64,000 nt of DNA, from NCBI GenBank assembly GCA_016716305.1, contig JADJWP010000002.1, positions 1,796,501 to 1,860,500 of the forward strand, given 5' to 3'. Each line of letters opens with the position of its first letter. Position 1 is the stretch's first letter. Below are positions 43,614-52,717 of this stretch, piece after piece. The notes under the pieces were generated by a model. The model did no database searches and was not told where the DNA came from. It saw nothing but the letters and a program-made list of their open reading frames with translations. Made by a program: the position numbers and the translations under genes. Source of the stretch: Chloracidobacterium sp. (GTDB lineage Bacteria; Acidobacteriota; Blastocatellia; Pyrinomonadales; Pyrinomonadaceae).

Positions 43614-44795
43614 ATGGGAAACACGCGCAAAGAGATCGTCGTGGCGGGCGCGGGCCCGGCGGGGTCGAGTGTGGCGATACGCCTTGCCGATGCCGGCCAT
43701 TCGGTCACGATCATCGAACGCGAACGATTCCCGCGTCATAAACTCTGCGGGGAATTCATCTCACCGGAGTGTATCGGGCATTTTCGCGAGATCGGTGTCA
43801 GCGATGCGATGCTGAGTTCTGGCGGGCAATCGATCAAGGAAACACGGTTCTATGCAGCGAGCGGCCGCAGCGTTGGTATTCAAAGCGAGATCTTCGGGGG
43901 CAATGCGCTGAGCCTGAGCAGGGCTCGTATGGACGACGTCCTGCTCGAACGTGCCCGATCGGCCGGTGTAAGAGTGCTGACGGAGACCGCGGTGATCGGT
44001 GTGGAACTCGGAGCGAACGGCATCTCGTCTCTACGGGTTCGAAACGAAAGCGGACTATCGCAGATCGAAGGTTCGATCTTTATCGATGCGACCGGACGTG
44101 CCGGCACGCTGTCGAAACTTTCGGCAAAGAAAGCAGATAAGGCGTCGAAGACCCGGCAAGCGAAACAGCCGGGATTTGTTGGCTTCAAGCAGCACGTTCG
44201 GGGAGCAAAGATCACTCCGGGAACCTGCGAGATATATTTCTTCCCCGGCGGCTACGGCGGCGTCACGTATATTGAGAACGGCCTCGCCAATCATTGCTTC
44301 ATCATGACCTCTGAGAGGGTCCGGTCATTAGGTGCAGACCAGAATCGGATCCTGACCGAGGCAGTTTTTCGGAACCGGCGTGCTCAGGCGACGCTTTCGA
44401 ACGCCGACCCGGTAGGTGACCGGCTTGCGGTCGCTGTCGATTCGTTCGGTTCGCGAAACACGACCGGCCACCAGAATCTGTTTTCGGTCGGCGATGCCGC
44501 TGCATTCATCGATCCGTTCACCGGGAGCGGAATGCTCCTGGCCCTTGAGAGCTCGCGCGTACTTTCCGACTGCCTAATAGAAAGCGACCTCGAAACCCTC
44601 TCGGCCGTAAACGCGTATACGGTCCGGTATGCGAAAAGATTCTGCGGACGTCTTCGGACGTCGTCGCTGCTCCGACGGGCAGCATTTGTTCCCGGGATCG
44701 CATCGTTCTCGATCTTCTCGCTTTTTCATTCGCAGACCGTAATGAGAACATTTGCTCGGGCTACGAGACGGGGATTTTCACTCAGCAGAAAATAG
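43614..44795 (+). CDS. FAD-dependent oxidoreductase (geranylgeranyl reductase-like)
   Basis: 393 residues (frame open from 43596). The N-terminal dinucleotide-binding fold EIVVAGAGPAGSSVAIRLAD is followed by IIERERFPRHKLCGEFISPE, the PxxKxCGE motif of geranylgeranyl-reductase/flavin halogenase-type proteins, and later FSVGDAAAFIDPFTGSGMLL, the GD-motif contacting FAD with the family's PFxGEG-like turn. The acceptor is unknown; members reduce isoprenoid or fatty-acyl chains or hydroxylate rings. It follows the divergent MBL gene by about 105 bp. The 221 bp after it hold no recognisable gene; one TTGACG (44814) lacks a good -10. Confidence 0.85.
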   Translation: MGNTRKEIVVAGAGPAGSSVAIRLADAGHSVTIIERERFPRHKLCGEFISPECIGHFREIGVSDAMLSSGGQSIKETRFYAASGRSVGIQSEIFGGNALSLSRARMDDVLLERARSAGVRVLTETAVIGVELGANGISSLRVRNESGLSQIEGSIFIDATGRAGTLSKLSAKKADKASKTRQAKQPGFVGFKQHVRGAKITPGTCEIYFFPGGYGGVTYIENGLANHCFIMTSERVRSLGADQNRILTEAVFRNRRAQATLSNADPVGDRLAVAVDSFGSRNTTGHQNLFSVGDAAAFIDPFTGSGMLLALESSRVLSDCLIESDLETLSAVNAYTVRYAKRFCGRLRTSSLLRRAAFVPGIASFSIFSLFHSQTVMRTFARATRRGFSLSRK

Positions 44796-45016
44796 CGGCC
44801 CGACACCGATAAATTGACGATTTTGCTTGCCTTACGGCTGATTTTGCGATACAAACATCAAAGCAAATCTTAGCAATTCTGCAACCTGTCGAAATTAATT
44901 GAATTAACTGGAAGTTTCGGGCTCGGGATCAACCCTTTTCTCACGTCGGCATTCTGATGCTGAAAGCCCTCGGCAGTTACCGGAATCGATTCAAACCGCA
45001 AAGGAGATTTTATCTA

Positions 45017-48000
45017 ATGAGAGCAGTTTCTATAACCATCCCCAAATTCGTCGAAAAGTTCATCACAGTAGCGATGTTCTTATTCGTCGGCGTAGGATCG
45101 GCGTTGGCCCAAGCTCAGGCCAGCGCAGCCGACCTCGTTGGCACGGTCGTCGACCAGAACGGTGCTGTCATACCGGGCGCTAGTGTTTCGGCACGAAACG
45201 CCGGCACCGGGATATCGCGATCAACTACGTCTGGTTCCGACGGCAGTTATCGGTTTATCGCACTCCCGCCGGGCGAATATGAGGTAACGGCCGAAGCTGC
45301 GACCTTTAAGAAGGTTTCGATATCGCCGGTCCGGCTTACGGTCGGGCAAAGCGCGGAACTGCGGATCACGATGGAGGTCGGTGCCCAGGACGTTACTGTC
45401 ACGGTCACGGGCGAATCGGTCGAGCTAATAGAAACAACCAGAACGACGGTATCAACGACCATCGACCAGACCCGCATCGAAAATCTTCCCATCAACGAGC
45501 GAAGCGCGACCGGATTTGCCCTGACCATCTCGACGGTCGGACGCGATAACGGTAAGGCGGTAGGCCCGGCACCAACGTCCGGACTCAACATCGGGGGCCA
45601 ACGCGGCCGCTCGACCCTCGTTCAGGTGGACGGTGCAGATTTCACCGACAATTCGATCAACGCGGCACGATCGACGGTTTCGCAGGAGGCCGTGCAGGAG
45701 TATCAGGTCACGACCAACTCATATATGCCTGAGTTTGGTCGTGCGACAGGCGGCATCGTCAACGTGGTAACGAAGGGCGGAACGAACGAATTCCGAGGCA
45801 ATATCTTTGGATTTCTCCGTCACAAGTCGATCCAGTCGCGCAACGCTTTCGCCCCTGTGATCGACGGCGATCCGGATAAGCGTCCGCCATATACGCGTGT
45901 CCAATACGGTGCGACGTTCGGCGGCCCTTTGGTCAAAGAACGGACGTTCTTTTTCGGGTCCTTCGAACAGCGTCGACGGCAGGAATCCGGCTTTTTCACA
46001 AGCGACCTGATCGCGGGTGCGACAGGCAGCTTTACATTCCCGACAGCAATAATTCCGAATGGCCAGGCGTTTACGGGCCTGACCGCGGCGCAAGTATCAT
46101 TTTTGCAGACCGAGGTCTCGAGCGGGGACGCGGCCCGCATCCAACGCGCCGTTGCGTACGCTCATTTTGCTTCGATCGGAACGCAGACCGCGCTTAACGG
46201 CGCAAGCTCGCTGGTAAACTTCCTGCCGGGCATCGGCGTTCCCCAGGGTTCCGTCGTCGGCGGCCGTTTTCTGCTTTCGGGCACACCGGTGCCGCTTACA
46301 CGCAATGCGAATGGCGAGTTGATCGCGTTCCGTCCGTTGAACCAGCTTCGCCGCATTTTCCCGATCTCAGAAGCATCGACCTACACGTCGCTGCGTCTTG
46401 ACCACCTCATTTCTCAGGGCCAGCAGATCTCGCTTCGGTTCAGCTATAACCCGAGCAAGATAAACGGAATTCAGGACGAATCACAGAACCAGACGCTCGG
46501 CCAGAACGATTATTCACGAACCGGAATTCAGCAGCTTGAGGACGTATCGTTCGCGGCATCGCTTTCGAGTATTTTGCCCCGCAACGTCATCAACGAAGCC
46601 TATTTCAACTTTGGCCGTCGTGCCGCAAAGTTCGATTCTCAGGTTCCGAGCGTTGCCCATCAGATCGCCGGTACGGGCTTTATCGGTTCCAATCCGTTCT
46701 CGCCGGTCGATCGCGTTGAAGAACGATTCCAGCTTCGCGACAATCTCACATGGGCGACTGGCAGCCATCTGTTCAAGTTCGGTGCCGACTTCAATTTCAT
46801 CGATGTCAAAGCCGTCTTCGAGCTTAATTTCCCCGGCCTTTTCAATTTCAGCCAGCAATCCTGCAGCGGTTTGATACCGGGCTGCACCGGGCCGGCGTTC
46901 ACCCCGAATCAGGCATACGGTCTGGGTTTCCCGAGCGTATTCATTCAGGGATTCGGTGACCCGAATAGTGCGATAAAGAACAAGCCGATCGCTTTCTTCG
47001 CTCAGGATACGTGGAAGGTCTTTCGTAACTTTACGCTCAATTACGGCATTCGTTACGACATCGAGTTCACCGACGAGTTTGCACCCGTCCCGTTCAGAGA
47101 CCCGCTAACTGGCATCACGCTTACGGCAGCCGACGTTCAGGCCGCGCAGGACATCCTGAATGTTACTCAAGGTTTCCCGCGTGACACCGACAACTGGGCA
47201 CCGCGGCTCGGTATGGCGTGGGATCTTTTTGGCAACGGAAAGACAGTTCTCCGAGCGGCGGGCGGAATGTTCTATGACCATCCGCTTCTCGTTGTTGCTT
47301 TCAACTCGGATATTGCAGATGGCTCGCAGCAACAGCAGGCTACGCTGCTTCCGATCGGCGGCCCTTCGCCGACCGGACTGTTCAACGCATTTCAGGTCTT
47401 TCACGGAACCGTTTGCGGTGTGCAGGGCTCGGTCCCGACGATCTGCGGTGCGACCGTTACACCAAATGTCGCGACATCTGCCCGGTATCTTTTCGGTCAG
47501 CAGCGGTTTGATTCGAGCACCTTTACCGGATTCGGCCCGATCCTGCCGTTCACGCTCCACGTTTCGAAAGATTTCGAGTTTCCTTACGCATTGCAGGGCA
47601 ACCTCGGGATCGAGCAGATGATCGGGAAAGACATGGCGATATCGGCGAGTTATATAACCGTTAACGCAAGGCACCTTGCCCATCCGCAGGATGTGAACAA
47701 TGTAAATACCGATGCACTTCGCGAGAACTTCCGTCGGTTCGCGGTAAACAACCCGGCCTTCGCGGGCTGCACGACGGCGACCCCGACGGCACCGAGCTGC
47801 TTCCCGACAAACCTCTCGACTGCTGCGTTCTTCCCGATGCCGACAGCGTCGAATGCATTGTTTACTGTTGTCCTTCCGGGCCTTATCGCGGTGAACAATA
47901 CGACAGGCCAACGGATCGTTAGCCCGATCGCGGCCAATTTCTTCCGCCGGCTCGGGCCAAACTACTTCTTTGTTTCGAGCGTAACTGGCGGCGCGGTCAA

Positions 48001-48805
48001 CAAAGCGGCGTTCGATTCACAGCTTGCAGGTACCGTCCGGGCCCCCGGCCCGCTGAACGCTTACGCAGACGTTAACGCGCAGATGTCAGACGGCAATTCG
48101 TCGTACAACGCACTGAATCTGGAATGGAAGAAGCGATTTTCCAACAACATGCAGTTCTTTGCTACGTACACCTGGTCACATTCGATCGACGACTCGTCAG
48201 ATCTGCAGACGCTCCTGAAGCCGCAGGATAACCTTAACTTCAGGGCCGAACGTGCCGATTCGCTTTTCGACCAGCGTCACCGCTTCGTATTCAGCGGTAT
48301 TTTCAGTGCACCTGATTCGTGGAGGAATGGCAACGGATTTCAGAAATTCGTTCAGGGATTCCAGTTCGCCCCGATCGTTGAATACGGTTCGGGCCGTCCA
48401 TTCAACATCCTCGCGGTCGGCGACGCAAATGGCGATTTTCAGAGCACCAACGAACGTCCGACGGTACGTCCTGACGGGACACTCTGCCAGACGGCCGTCG
48501 ATGCCAATTGTCAGACCGGCATCTTCCCCGCAAACGGCAATCTTGGCCGTAACATGGGGATCACCGGCAACTTCTTTTCGGTCGATATGCGCCTTACCCG
48601 AAAGTTCCGGATCGGCGAACGAGTCAGCATCGACCTCATTGCGGAAGGGTTCAATCTCTTCAATCGCTTTAATGAGGCCGCCGCGAACCCGTTCTATCAG
48701 GTAGTGAATGCCGTCGGCCAGAAGAAAGGTTCGAAGTATTTGAGCCAATCGACATCTGCGTTCGATCCGAGGCAATTCCAGTTCGGTTTCAAACTCAACT
48801 TCTGA
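45017..48805 (+). CDS. Oar-like TonB-dependent receptor with N-terminal carboxypeptidase-regulatory domain
   Basis: 1262 residues from ATG 45017, with AAGGAGA upstream (frame open from 44957). Signal peptide ending GVGSALAQ; then CarboxypepD_reg domain at about 40-120 (GTVVDQNGAVIPGASVSARN, GSYRFIALPPGEYEVTAEA), a plug domain about 125-270 (NIGGQRGRSTLVQVDGADFT, MPEFGRATGGIVNVVTKGGT) and a large beta-barrel ending in FQFGFKLNF with the C-terminal Phe of outer-membrane proteins. Oar-type receptors import large substrates or export proteases across the outer membrane with TonB energy. Single-gene unit closed by a strong terminator. Confidence 0.95.
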   Translation: MRAVSITIPKFVEKFITVAMFLFVGVGSALAQAQASAADLVGTVVDQNGAVIPGASVSARNAGTGISRSTTSGSDGSYRFIALPPGEYEVTAEAATFKKVSISPVRLTVGQSAELRITMEVGAQDVTVTVTGESVELIETTRTTVSTTIDQTRIENLPINERSATGFALTISTVGRDNGKAVGPAPTSGLNIGGQRGRSTLVQVDGADFTDNSINAARSTVSQEAVQEYQVTTNSYMPEFGRATGGIVNVVTKGGTNEFRGNIFGFLRHKSIQSRNAFAPVIDGDPDKRPPYTRVQYGATFGGPLVKERTFFFGSFEQRRRQESGFFTSDLIAGATGSFTFPTAIIPNGQAFTGLTAAQVSFLQTEVSSGDAARIQRAVAYAHFASIGTQTALNGASSLVNFLPGIGVPQGSVVGGRFLLSGTPVPLTRNANGELIAFRPLNQLRRIFPISEASTYTSLRLDHLISQGQQISLRFSYNPSKINGIQDESQNQTLGQNDYSRTGIQQLEDVSFAASLSSILPRNVINEAYFNFGRRAAKFDSQVPSVAHQIAGTGFIGSNPFSPVDRVEERFQLRDNLTWATGSHLFKFGADFNFIDVKAVFELNFPGLFNFSQQSCSGLIPGCTGPAFTPNQAYGLGFPSVFIQGFGDPNSAIKNKPIAFFAQDTWKVFRNFTLNYGIRYDIEFTDEFAPVPFRDPLTGITLTAADVQAAQDILNVTQGFPRDTDNWAPRLGMAWDLFGNGKTVLRAAGGMFYDHPLLVVAFNSDIADGSQQQQATLLPIGGPSPTGLFNAFQVFHGTVCGVQGSVPTICGATVTPNVATSARYLFGQQRFDSSTFTGFGPILPFTLHVSKDFEFPYALQGNLGIEQMIGKDMAISASYITVNARHLAHPQDVNNVNTDALRENFRRFAVNNPAFAGCTTATPTAPSCFPTNLSTAAFFPMPTASNALFTVVLPGLIAVNNTTGQRIVSPIAANFFRRLGPNYFFVSSVTGGAVNKAAFDSQLAGTVRAPGPLNAYADVNAQMSDGNSSYNALNLEWKKRFSNNMQFFATYTWSHSIDDSSDLQTLLKPQDNLNFRAERADSLFDQRHRFVFSGIFSAPDSWRNGNGFQKFVQGFQFAPIVEYGSGRPFNILAVGDANGDFQSTNERPTVRPDGTLCQTAVDANCQTGIFPANGNLGRNMGITGNFFSVDMRLTRKFRIGERVSIDLIAEGFNLFNRFNEAAANPFYQVVNAVGQKKGSKYLSQSTSAFDPRQFQFGFKLNF

Positions 48806-48830
48806 TGGTTCGAATTGTTTGATTCTGATC

Positions 48831-48864
48831 GGCCGGACGGTTAACGCTGTCCGGCCTTTTTTTT
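48831..48864 (+). terminator. Rho-independent terminator after the Oar-like receptor
   Basis: Perfect 8-bp stem GGCCGGAC (48831-48838) and GTCCGGCC (48849-48856) with a 10-nt loop, followed by eight T (48857-48864). It lies 25 bp after the stop codon and 44 bp before the queG start. Confidence 0.95.
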
Positions 48865-48908
48865 GGCAGTATGTCCGGGGGTCGCTTGTATTGAACTTCG
48901 TTTCACAG

Positions 48909-49844
48909 ATGAGCAGGCTGTCGCAAATGATCAAGGCCGCAGCGGCTGAATTAGGATTTGATATCGTCGGGATCGCAAAAGCGGAACCGCTTGACGTTGA
49001 AGGAGCGCGCTTTATGAACTGGCTCGCCGGCGGTTTTCACGGCGAGATGAAATGGCTCGAGCGTGAACCGGAAAGGCGAACCGATCCTCGATCGATATTT
49101 CCGGAGGCCCGTTCCGTGGTGGTCGTAGCTCTCAACTACTACACGCCCTACGAACATCTATCCGAAGGAAATAAAGGAAAAATATCACGATATGCCTGGG
49201 GCGACGATTACCACGAGGTGATCGGCGAAAGGCTGCGCAAGCTGCTTGATCTCATTGTGTCCGAAGTTCCGGGCGCAAAGGGAAAGATCTGCGTCGATAC
49301 GGCACCGATGATGGACAAGGCTTGGGCTGTACGGGCCGGCATCGGGTGGCTCGGAAAACACTCAAATGTCATCACGACCGAGGTCGGCTCGTGGATCTTC
49401 ATTGGCGAATTGCTGCTCGATGTCGAACTCGAACCCGATACCGATCTCGTTCCTGATCATTGCGGCTCATGCACCGCGTGCATCGATGCCTGCCCGACCA
49501 AAGCGATCGTCGATCCGTATGTCGTCGATTCGCGAAAGTGCATATCCTACGCGACGATCGAGCTGCGCGACGAAGAGCTCCCCGATGCGATCGTACCGCA
49601 TCTTGACGGGTGGCTTTACGGATGTGATATTTGCCAGGAAGTATGCCCATGGAACCGGTTCGAGAAGCCGTCGAACGAATCGGCGTTCGAACCCAGATAC
49701 GGTGAAACATCGCTCGATCTCGATTCGATCGCAGATATGTCGCACGATGAATACGTCGACCGCTTTCGAAGAAGCGCGATGAAACGCACAAAGCTGTCAG
49801 GACTCAAGAGAAATGCAAAACACCTCAAGAAACGACGTCTGTGA
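48909..49844 (+). CDS. queG: Epoxyqueuosine reductase
   Basis: 311 residues from ATG 48909 (frame open from 48819, which would cross the terminator). Catalyses the last step of queuosine synthesis in tRNA, reducing epoxyqueuosine with a cobalamin and two 4Fe-4S clusters. Seen: VDTAPMMDKAWAVRAGIGWL with the catalytic Asp, HCGSCTACIDACPTKAI for the first cluster and YGCDICQEVCPWNRF for the second. Length is shorter than some homologues but complete through the cluster domain. Confidence 0.96.
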   Translation: MSRLSQMIKAAAAELGFDIVGIAKAEPLDVEGARFMNWLAGGFHGEMKWLEREPERRTDPRSIFPEARSVVVVALNYYTPYEHLSEGNKGKISRYAWGDDYHEVIGERLRKLLDLIVSEVPGAKGKICVDTAPMMDKAWAVRAGIGWLGKHSNVITTEVGSWIFIGELLLDVELEPDTDLVPDHCGSCTACIDACPTKAIVDPYVVDSRKCISYATIELRDEELPDAIVPHLDGWLYGCDICQEVCPWNRFEKPSNESAFEPRYGETSLDLDSIADMSHDEYVDRFRRSAMKRTKLSGLKRNAKHLKKRRL

Positions 49845-49868
49845 TCTGAACCTATGAGCGATCGAACA

Positions 49869-50546
49869 ATGAAATTCTCATATCAACTACTCTCGTACTT
49901 TGCCGCCATTACGGCTGCCGCTGTCTTTGGGCTGTCGGCCGAATCTGCAGCCGCGCAGAATGCGACTTCGCCGATTGCCGGTACGACGAGTCAGGCTAGG
50001 GCCGAATTCAAACGCCTGCTCGACCTTCAGGCGGCATTGAAAAAGATCACGATGAACAGGCAAGATCGTGAGCCGCATCGGTCATTCTTGAAGAAAAACG
50101 AAAAGAATATCGTTTACAGTGAGCCGTCCGCCGAATACTACGTTCAGTCCAGGCTCTTCTGGTCGCTCAGTGAAAAATACAATCATCTGCCGATCGCCGA
50201 TGAGATCGCATGGGCGGCGGCAAGAAATCCGTTGCCCGGCGAATGCGAAGGCTATCTGAATTGTTATCTTTATGTGATCCGAACGACCGATATTGAATAT
50301 TTGAGCCGTTATCCTAACGGGAAATACAGCAAGCAGGCGTTAAGGGAATTGATAAGCGGCCTGGAATCAACAGTTGCAGATCTTGGCAAAAACGAGATGC
50401 ATACCGGGCCGGCCGAGGCGTCGGAACGGGCCGAGCTGGCAAAGATGCTCGGCGAAATGCTCACCATCGTATCGAAGGTGCCGCATCCGGAAGCCTCGCA
50501 GCTGCTCTCGCAGTTAAAACGGATCGGGGAAACCTATAGGCAGTAG
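49869..50546 (+). CDS. Secreted protein of unknown function
   Basis: 225 residues from ATG 49869 (ATG 49854 possible). Signal peptide KFSYQLLSYFAAITAAAVFG, cleavage after SAAAQ. The mature protein is helical with conserved-looking stretches SEPSAEYYVQSRLFWSLSEK, IADEIAWAAARNPLPGECEG and YLNCYLYVIRTTDIEYL; two cysteines may pair. The final third (EASERAELAKMLGEMLTIVS) suggests coiled-coil or TPR-like helices. Not recognised. It lies 24 bp behind queG and 36 bp before moaA, so possibly a mixed operon. Confidence 0.65.
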   Translation: MKFSYQLLSYFAAITAAAVFGLSAESAAAQNATSPIAGTTSQARAEFKRLLDLQAALKKITMNRQDREPHRSFLKKNEKNIVYSEPSAEYYVQSRLFWSLSEKYNHLPIADEIAWAAARNPLPGECEGYLNCYLYVIRTTDIEYLSRYPNGKYSKQALRELISGLESTVADLGKNEMHTGPAEASERAELAKMLGEMLTIVSKVPHPEASQLLSQLKRIGETYRQ

Positions 50547-50582
50547 AGAGTTTCGCTGCTTATTTGCGTTATCATGTGGTAA

Positions 50583-51572
50583 ATGCTCCGCGACGCACAC
50601 AACCGGACGATCCGCGACCTCCGCATCTCGCTGACCGACCGCTGTAATTTCAAGTGTTTTTATTGCCTGCCTCACGGTGAGCCGTCTTGGGCAAAAAAAG
50701 AGACGCTCCTGTCATTTGAGGAACTCGAATTTCTTTCGGAAATATTCGTCTCTCTGGGGATCGAAAAGATACGGCTTACCGGCGGAGAACCCCTTATTCG
50801 CCGAGACGTCCCGGTCCTGGTCGAAAAACTCACACGATTAAGACCCCGGCTTAAAGACATCGCTCTCACAACAAATGGTCACGATTTCGCACGCCACGCT
50901 CAGCCGCTCAGATCGGCCGGCCTCGATCGGGTGACGATAAGCATAGACAGCCTTCGACCCGAACGCTTTGCCGAAATAACCGGTTCGGATTCTCTTGATC
51001 GGGTGCTCGAGTCGATCGCGACAGCAAAACAGATCGGCTTCGAGCCGGTCAAGGTCAACGCCGTCATTGTCCGCGGCCGCAACGATGACGAGATCGTCGA
51101 TCTGGCACGGTTCGCACGGACAAAAGACGTAAGCATGAGGTTCATTGAATATATGCCGCTCGATTCCGGACATGACTGGGATCGGAGCAAAGTAGTTTCA
51201 GGCAAAGAGATACGCGAGGCCATCGATGCGGTGTTCCCTCTGAGACTCGATTCAAAAACACGCGGCACATCTACGTCGTGGAATTTTCGCTTTGCGGATG
51301 ATGCACCGGGCGAGATCGGAATAATCGCGCCGGTAACCGAGATGTTTTGCGGGGCGTGCTCACGCATCCGGCTGACTGCTGACGGCCAGATCCGCACGTG
51401 TCTTTTTTCAACGGTCGAGTATGACCTGGCCGGATGCCTTCGCAGCGGAGCGGGGCGTGAAGAGCTGATCGACTTTATCAAAGCCGCCGTGATAAAGAAG
51501 GAAGCCCGCCATCGTATCAACGACGCCGATTTCGTTCAACCCGAACGAACGATGAGTTTTATCGGCGGTTGA
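50583..51572 (+). CDS. moaA: GTP 3',8-cyclase (molybdenum cofactor biosynthesis)
   Basis: A 329-residue radical SAM enzyme for the first step of molybdopterin synthesis. Cluster motif 1 is SLTDRCNFKCFYCLPHGEP, the SAM motif IEKIRLTGGEPLIRRDVP, GTP-binding region FIEYMPLDSG, and C-terminal cluster MFCGACSRIRLTADGQIRTC. The protein ends FIGG; the C-terminal GG is characteristic. No other moa gene is in the window. Start 50583 is the first ATG; no clear ribosome site. Confidence 0.96.
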   Translation: MLRDAHNRTIRDLRISLTDRCNFKCFYCLPHGEPSWAKKETLLSFEELEFLSEIFVSLGIEKIRLTGGEPLIRRDVPVLVEKLTRLRPRLKDIALTTNGHDFARHAQPLRSAGLDRVTISIDSLRPERFAEITGSDSLDRVLESIATAKQIGFEPVKVNAVIVRGRNDDEIVDLARFARTKDVSMRFIEYMPLDSGHDWDRSKVVSGKEIREAIDAVFPLRLDSKTRGTSTSWNFRFADDAPGEIGIIAPVTEMFCGACSRIRLTADGQIRTCLFSTVEYDLAGCLRSGAGREELIDFIKAAVIKKEARHRINDADFVQPERTMSFIGG

Positions 51573-51574
51573 CC

Positions 51575-52717
51575 TTAGCCCTGTTTACGCCCGAACATAT
51601 CTAACCCGACCGCCGCAACGAGTATCGAGCCTTTGATTATGTCCTGCATGAAATCGCGGACGTTGAGAAGCGACATACCGTTATCGAGGCTGGCCATTAT
51701 GAGTGCTCCGAGGCACGCTCCAAAGACCGTACCGCGGCCGCCCATCAACGAGGCTCCGCCGATGACGCAAGCAGCGATCGCGTCAAGCTCTTTCAGAACG
51801 CCAGCGTCGGGGGCAGCACTGCCGACACGCCCGGTAAAGATCAATGCGGCGATACCGGTGAATGCACCGAGGATCGCATACACTTTGATCACGTTCAGCT
51901 TGATATTGATGCCCGAAAGCCTCGCCGCTTCTGAATTTCCGCCGATCGCGTAAAGGTATCGGCCGAAGGTCGTAGATGTGGTGATAAAAGCCCCGAGCAA
52001 TGCTACCGCGACGAATATCAAAACCGGTATCGGCACACCCTGATATGAGTTCATGACCCATATAAAGGCAACAATACCGCCGATAGGTACCACGGCTTTC
52101 AGCATTGCTGCCCCATAATTGGCTTCGCCGAGGCCATACTCTTTGACCGACCTTGCACTCCTGTAAGCCAGAACGATCACAAATGCGATCGCCAGGCCGG
52201 CGAGTATCCACCCAACGCTCGTCTGCAGGTTGCCTTGCCCGATCGACTTGAACGTATCGTCTGAGATCGGGACCGTATTGCCGCCGATCAGCCATTTTAC
52301 GGCACCGCGCCAGGCGAGCAATCCACCGAGCGTAACAATAAATGCGGGAATGTTAAGATAAGCGGTCAGCGAACCCTGAAATACGCCGATCGCTATGCCG
52401 ACGATAACGGCGAACAAGATAGATGCCGGAAGGCCGTGACCGAGCGTTGTCAGCGAATACGCCGCTATCCCGCCGGCAAAGCCGAGCACCGACCCGACCG
52501 AAAGGTCGATATTTGCCGAGACGATCAGCATCAGCATCCCGACCGCAAGGATGCCGGTAACCGACATCTGGGTCATTAGATTAGAGAGGTTTCGAGGGGT
52601 CAAGAAGATCGAATCGGTCGCCCAATGGAAATACATCCATATGATCGCAAGCACCGCGATCATTATGTACGCCCTTAGTGACGATGTGTCGATCTTTGGT
52701 CTTTCAGTTTCAGCCAT
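51575..52717 (-). CDS. xylH: Sugar ABC transporter permease, XylH-type
   Basis: 380 residues from ATG 52717 (a TTG at 52732 is less likely). A BPD_transp_2-family permease with about ten helices; the ribose/xylose permease signature is visible: VGMLMLIVSANIDLSVGSVL, PAFIVTLGGLLAWRGAVKWL, ATYN-like YLYAIGGNSEAARLSGI and IAACVIGGASLMGGRGTVFG. It forms the membrane channel for a sugar importer with the ATPase encoded just upstream (8-bp overlap). No periplasmic binding-protein gene is next to it. Confidence 0.88.
   Translation of the reverse strand: MAETERPKIDTSSLRAYIMIAVLAIIWMYFHWATDSIFLTPRNLSNLMTQMSVTGILAVGMLMLIVSANIDLSVGSVLGFAGGIAAYSLTTLGHGLPASILFAVIVGIAIGVFQGSLTAYLNIPAFIVTLGGLLAWRGAVKWLIGGNTVPISDDTFKSIGQGNLQTSVGWILAGLAIAFVIVLAYRSARSVKEYGLGEANYGAAMLKAVVPIGGIVAFIWVMNSYQGVPIPVLIFVAVALLGAFITTSTTFGRYLYAIGGNSEAARLSGINIKLNVIKVYAILGAFTGIAALIFTGRVGSAAPDAGVLKELDAIAACVIGGASLMGGRGTVFGACLGALIMASLDNGMSLLNVRDFMQDIIKGSILVAAVGLDMFGRKQG

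Noticed and set aside
44796..45016. Promoter for the Oar-like receptor (TTGACG at 44814).
   Set aside because: No acceptable -10 box follows at 16-18 bp; the match is too weak to list.
48819..48908. Extended N-terminus for QueG starting at 48819.
   Set aside because: It would read through the terminator hairpin of the preceding gene and has no family similarity; ATG 48909 starts the conserved part.
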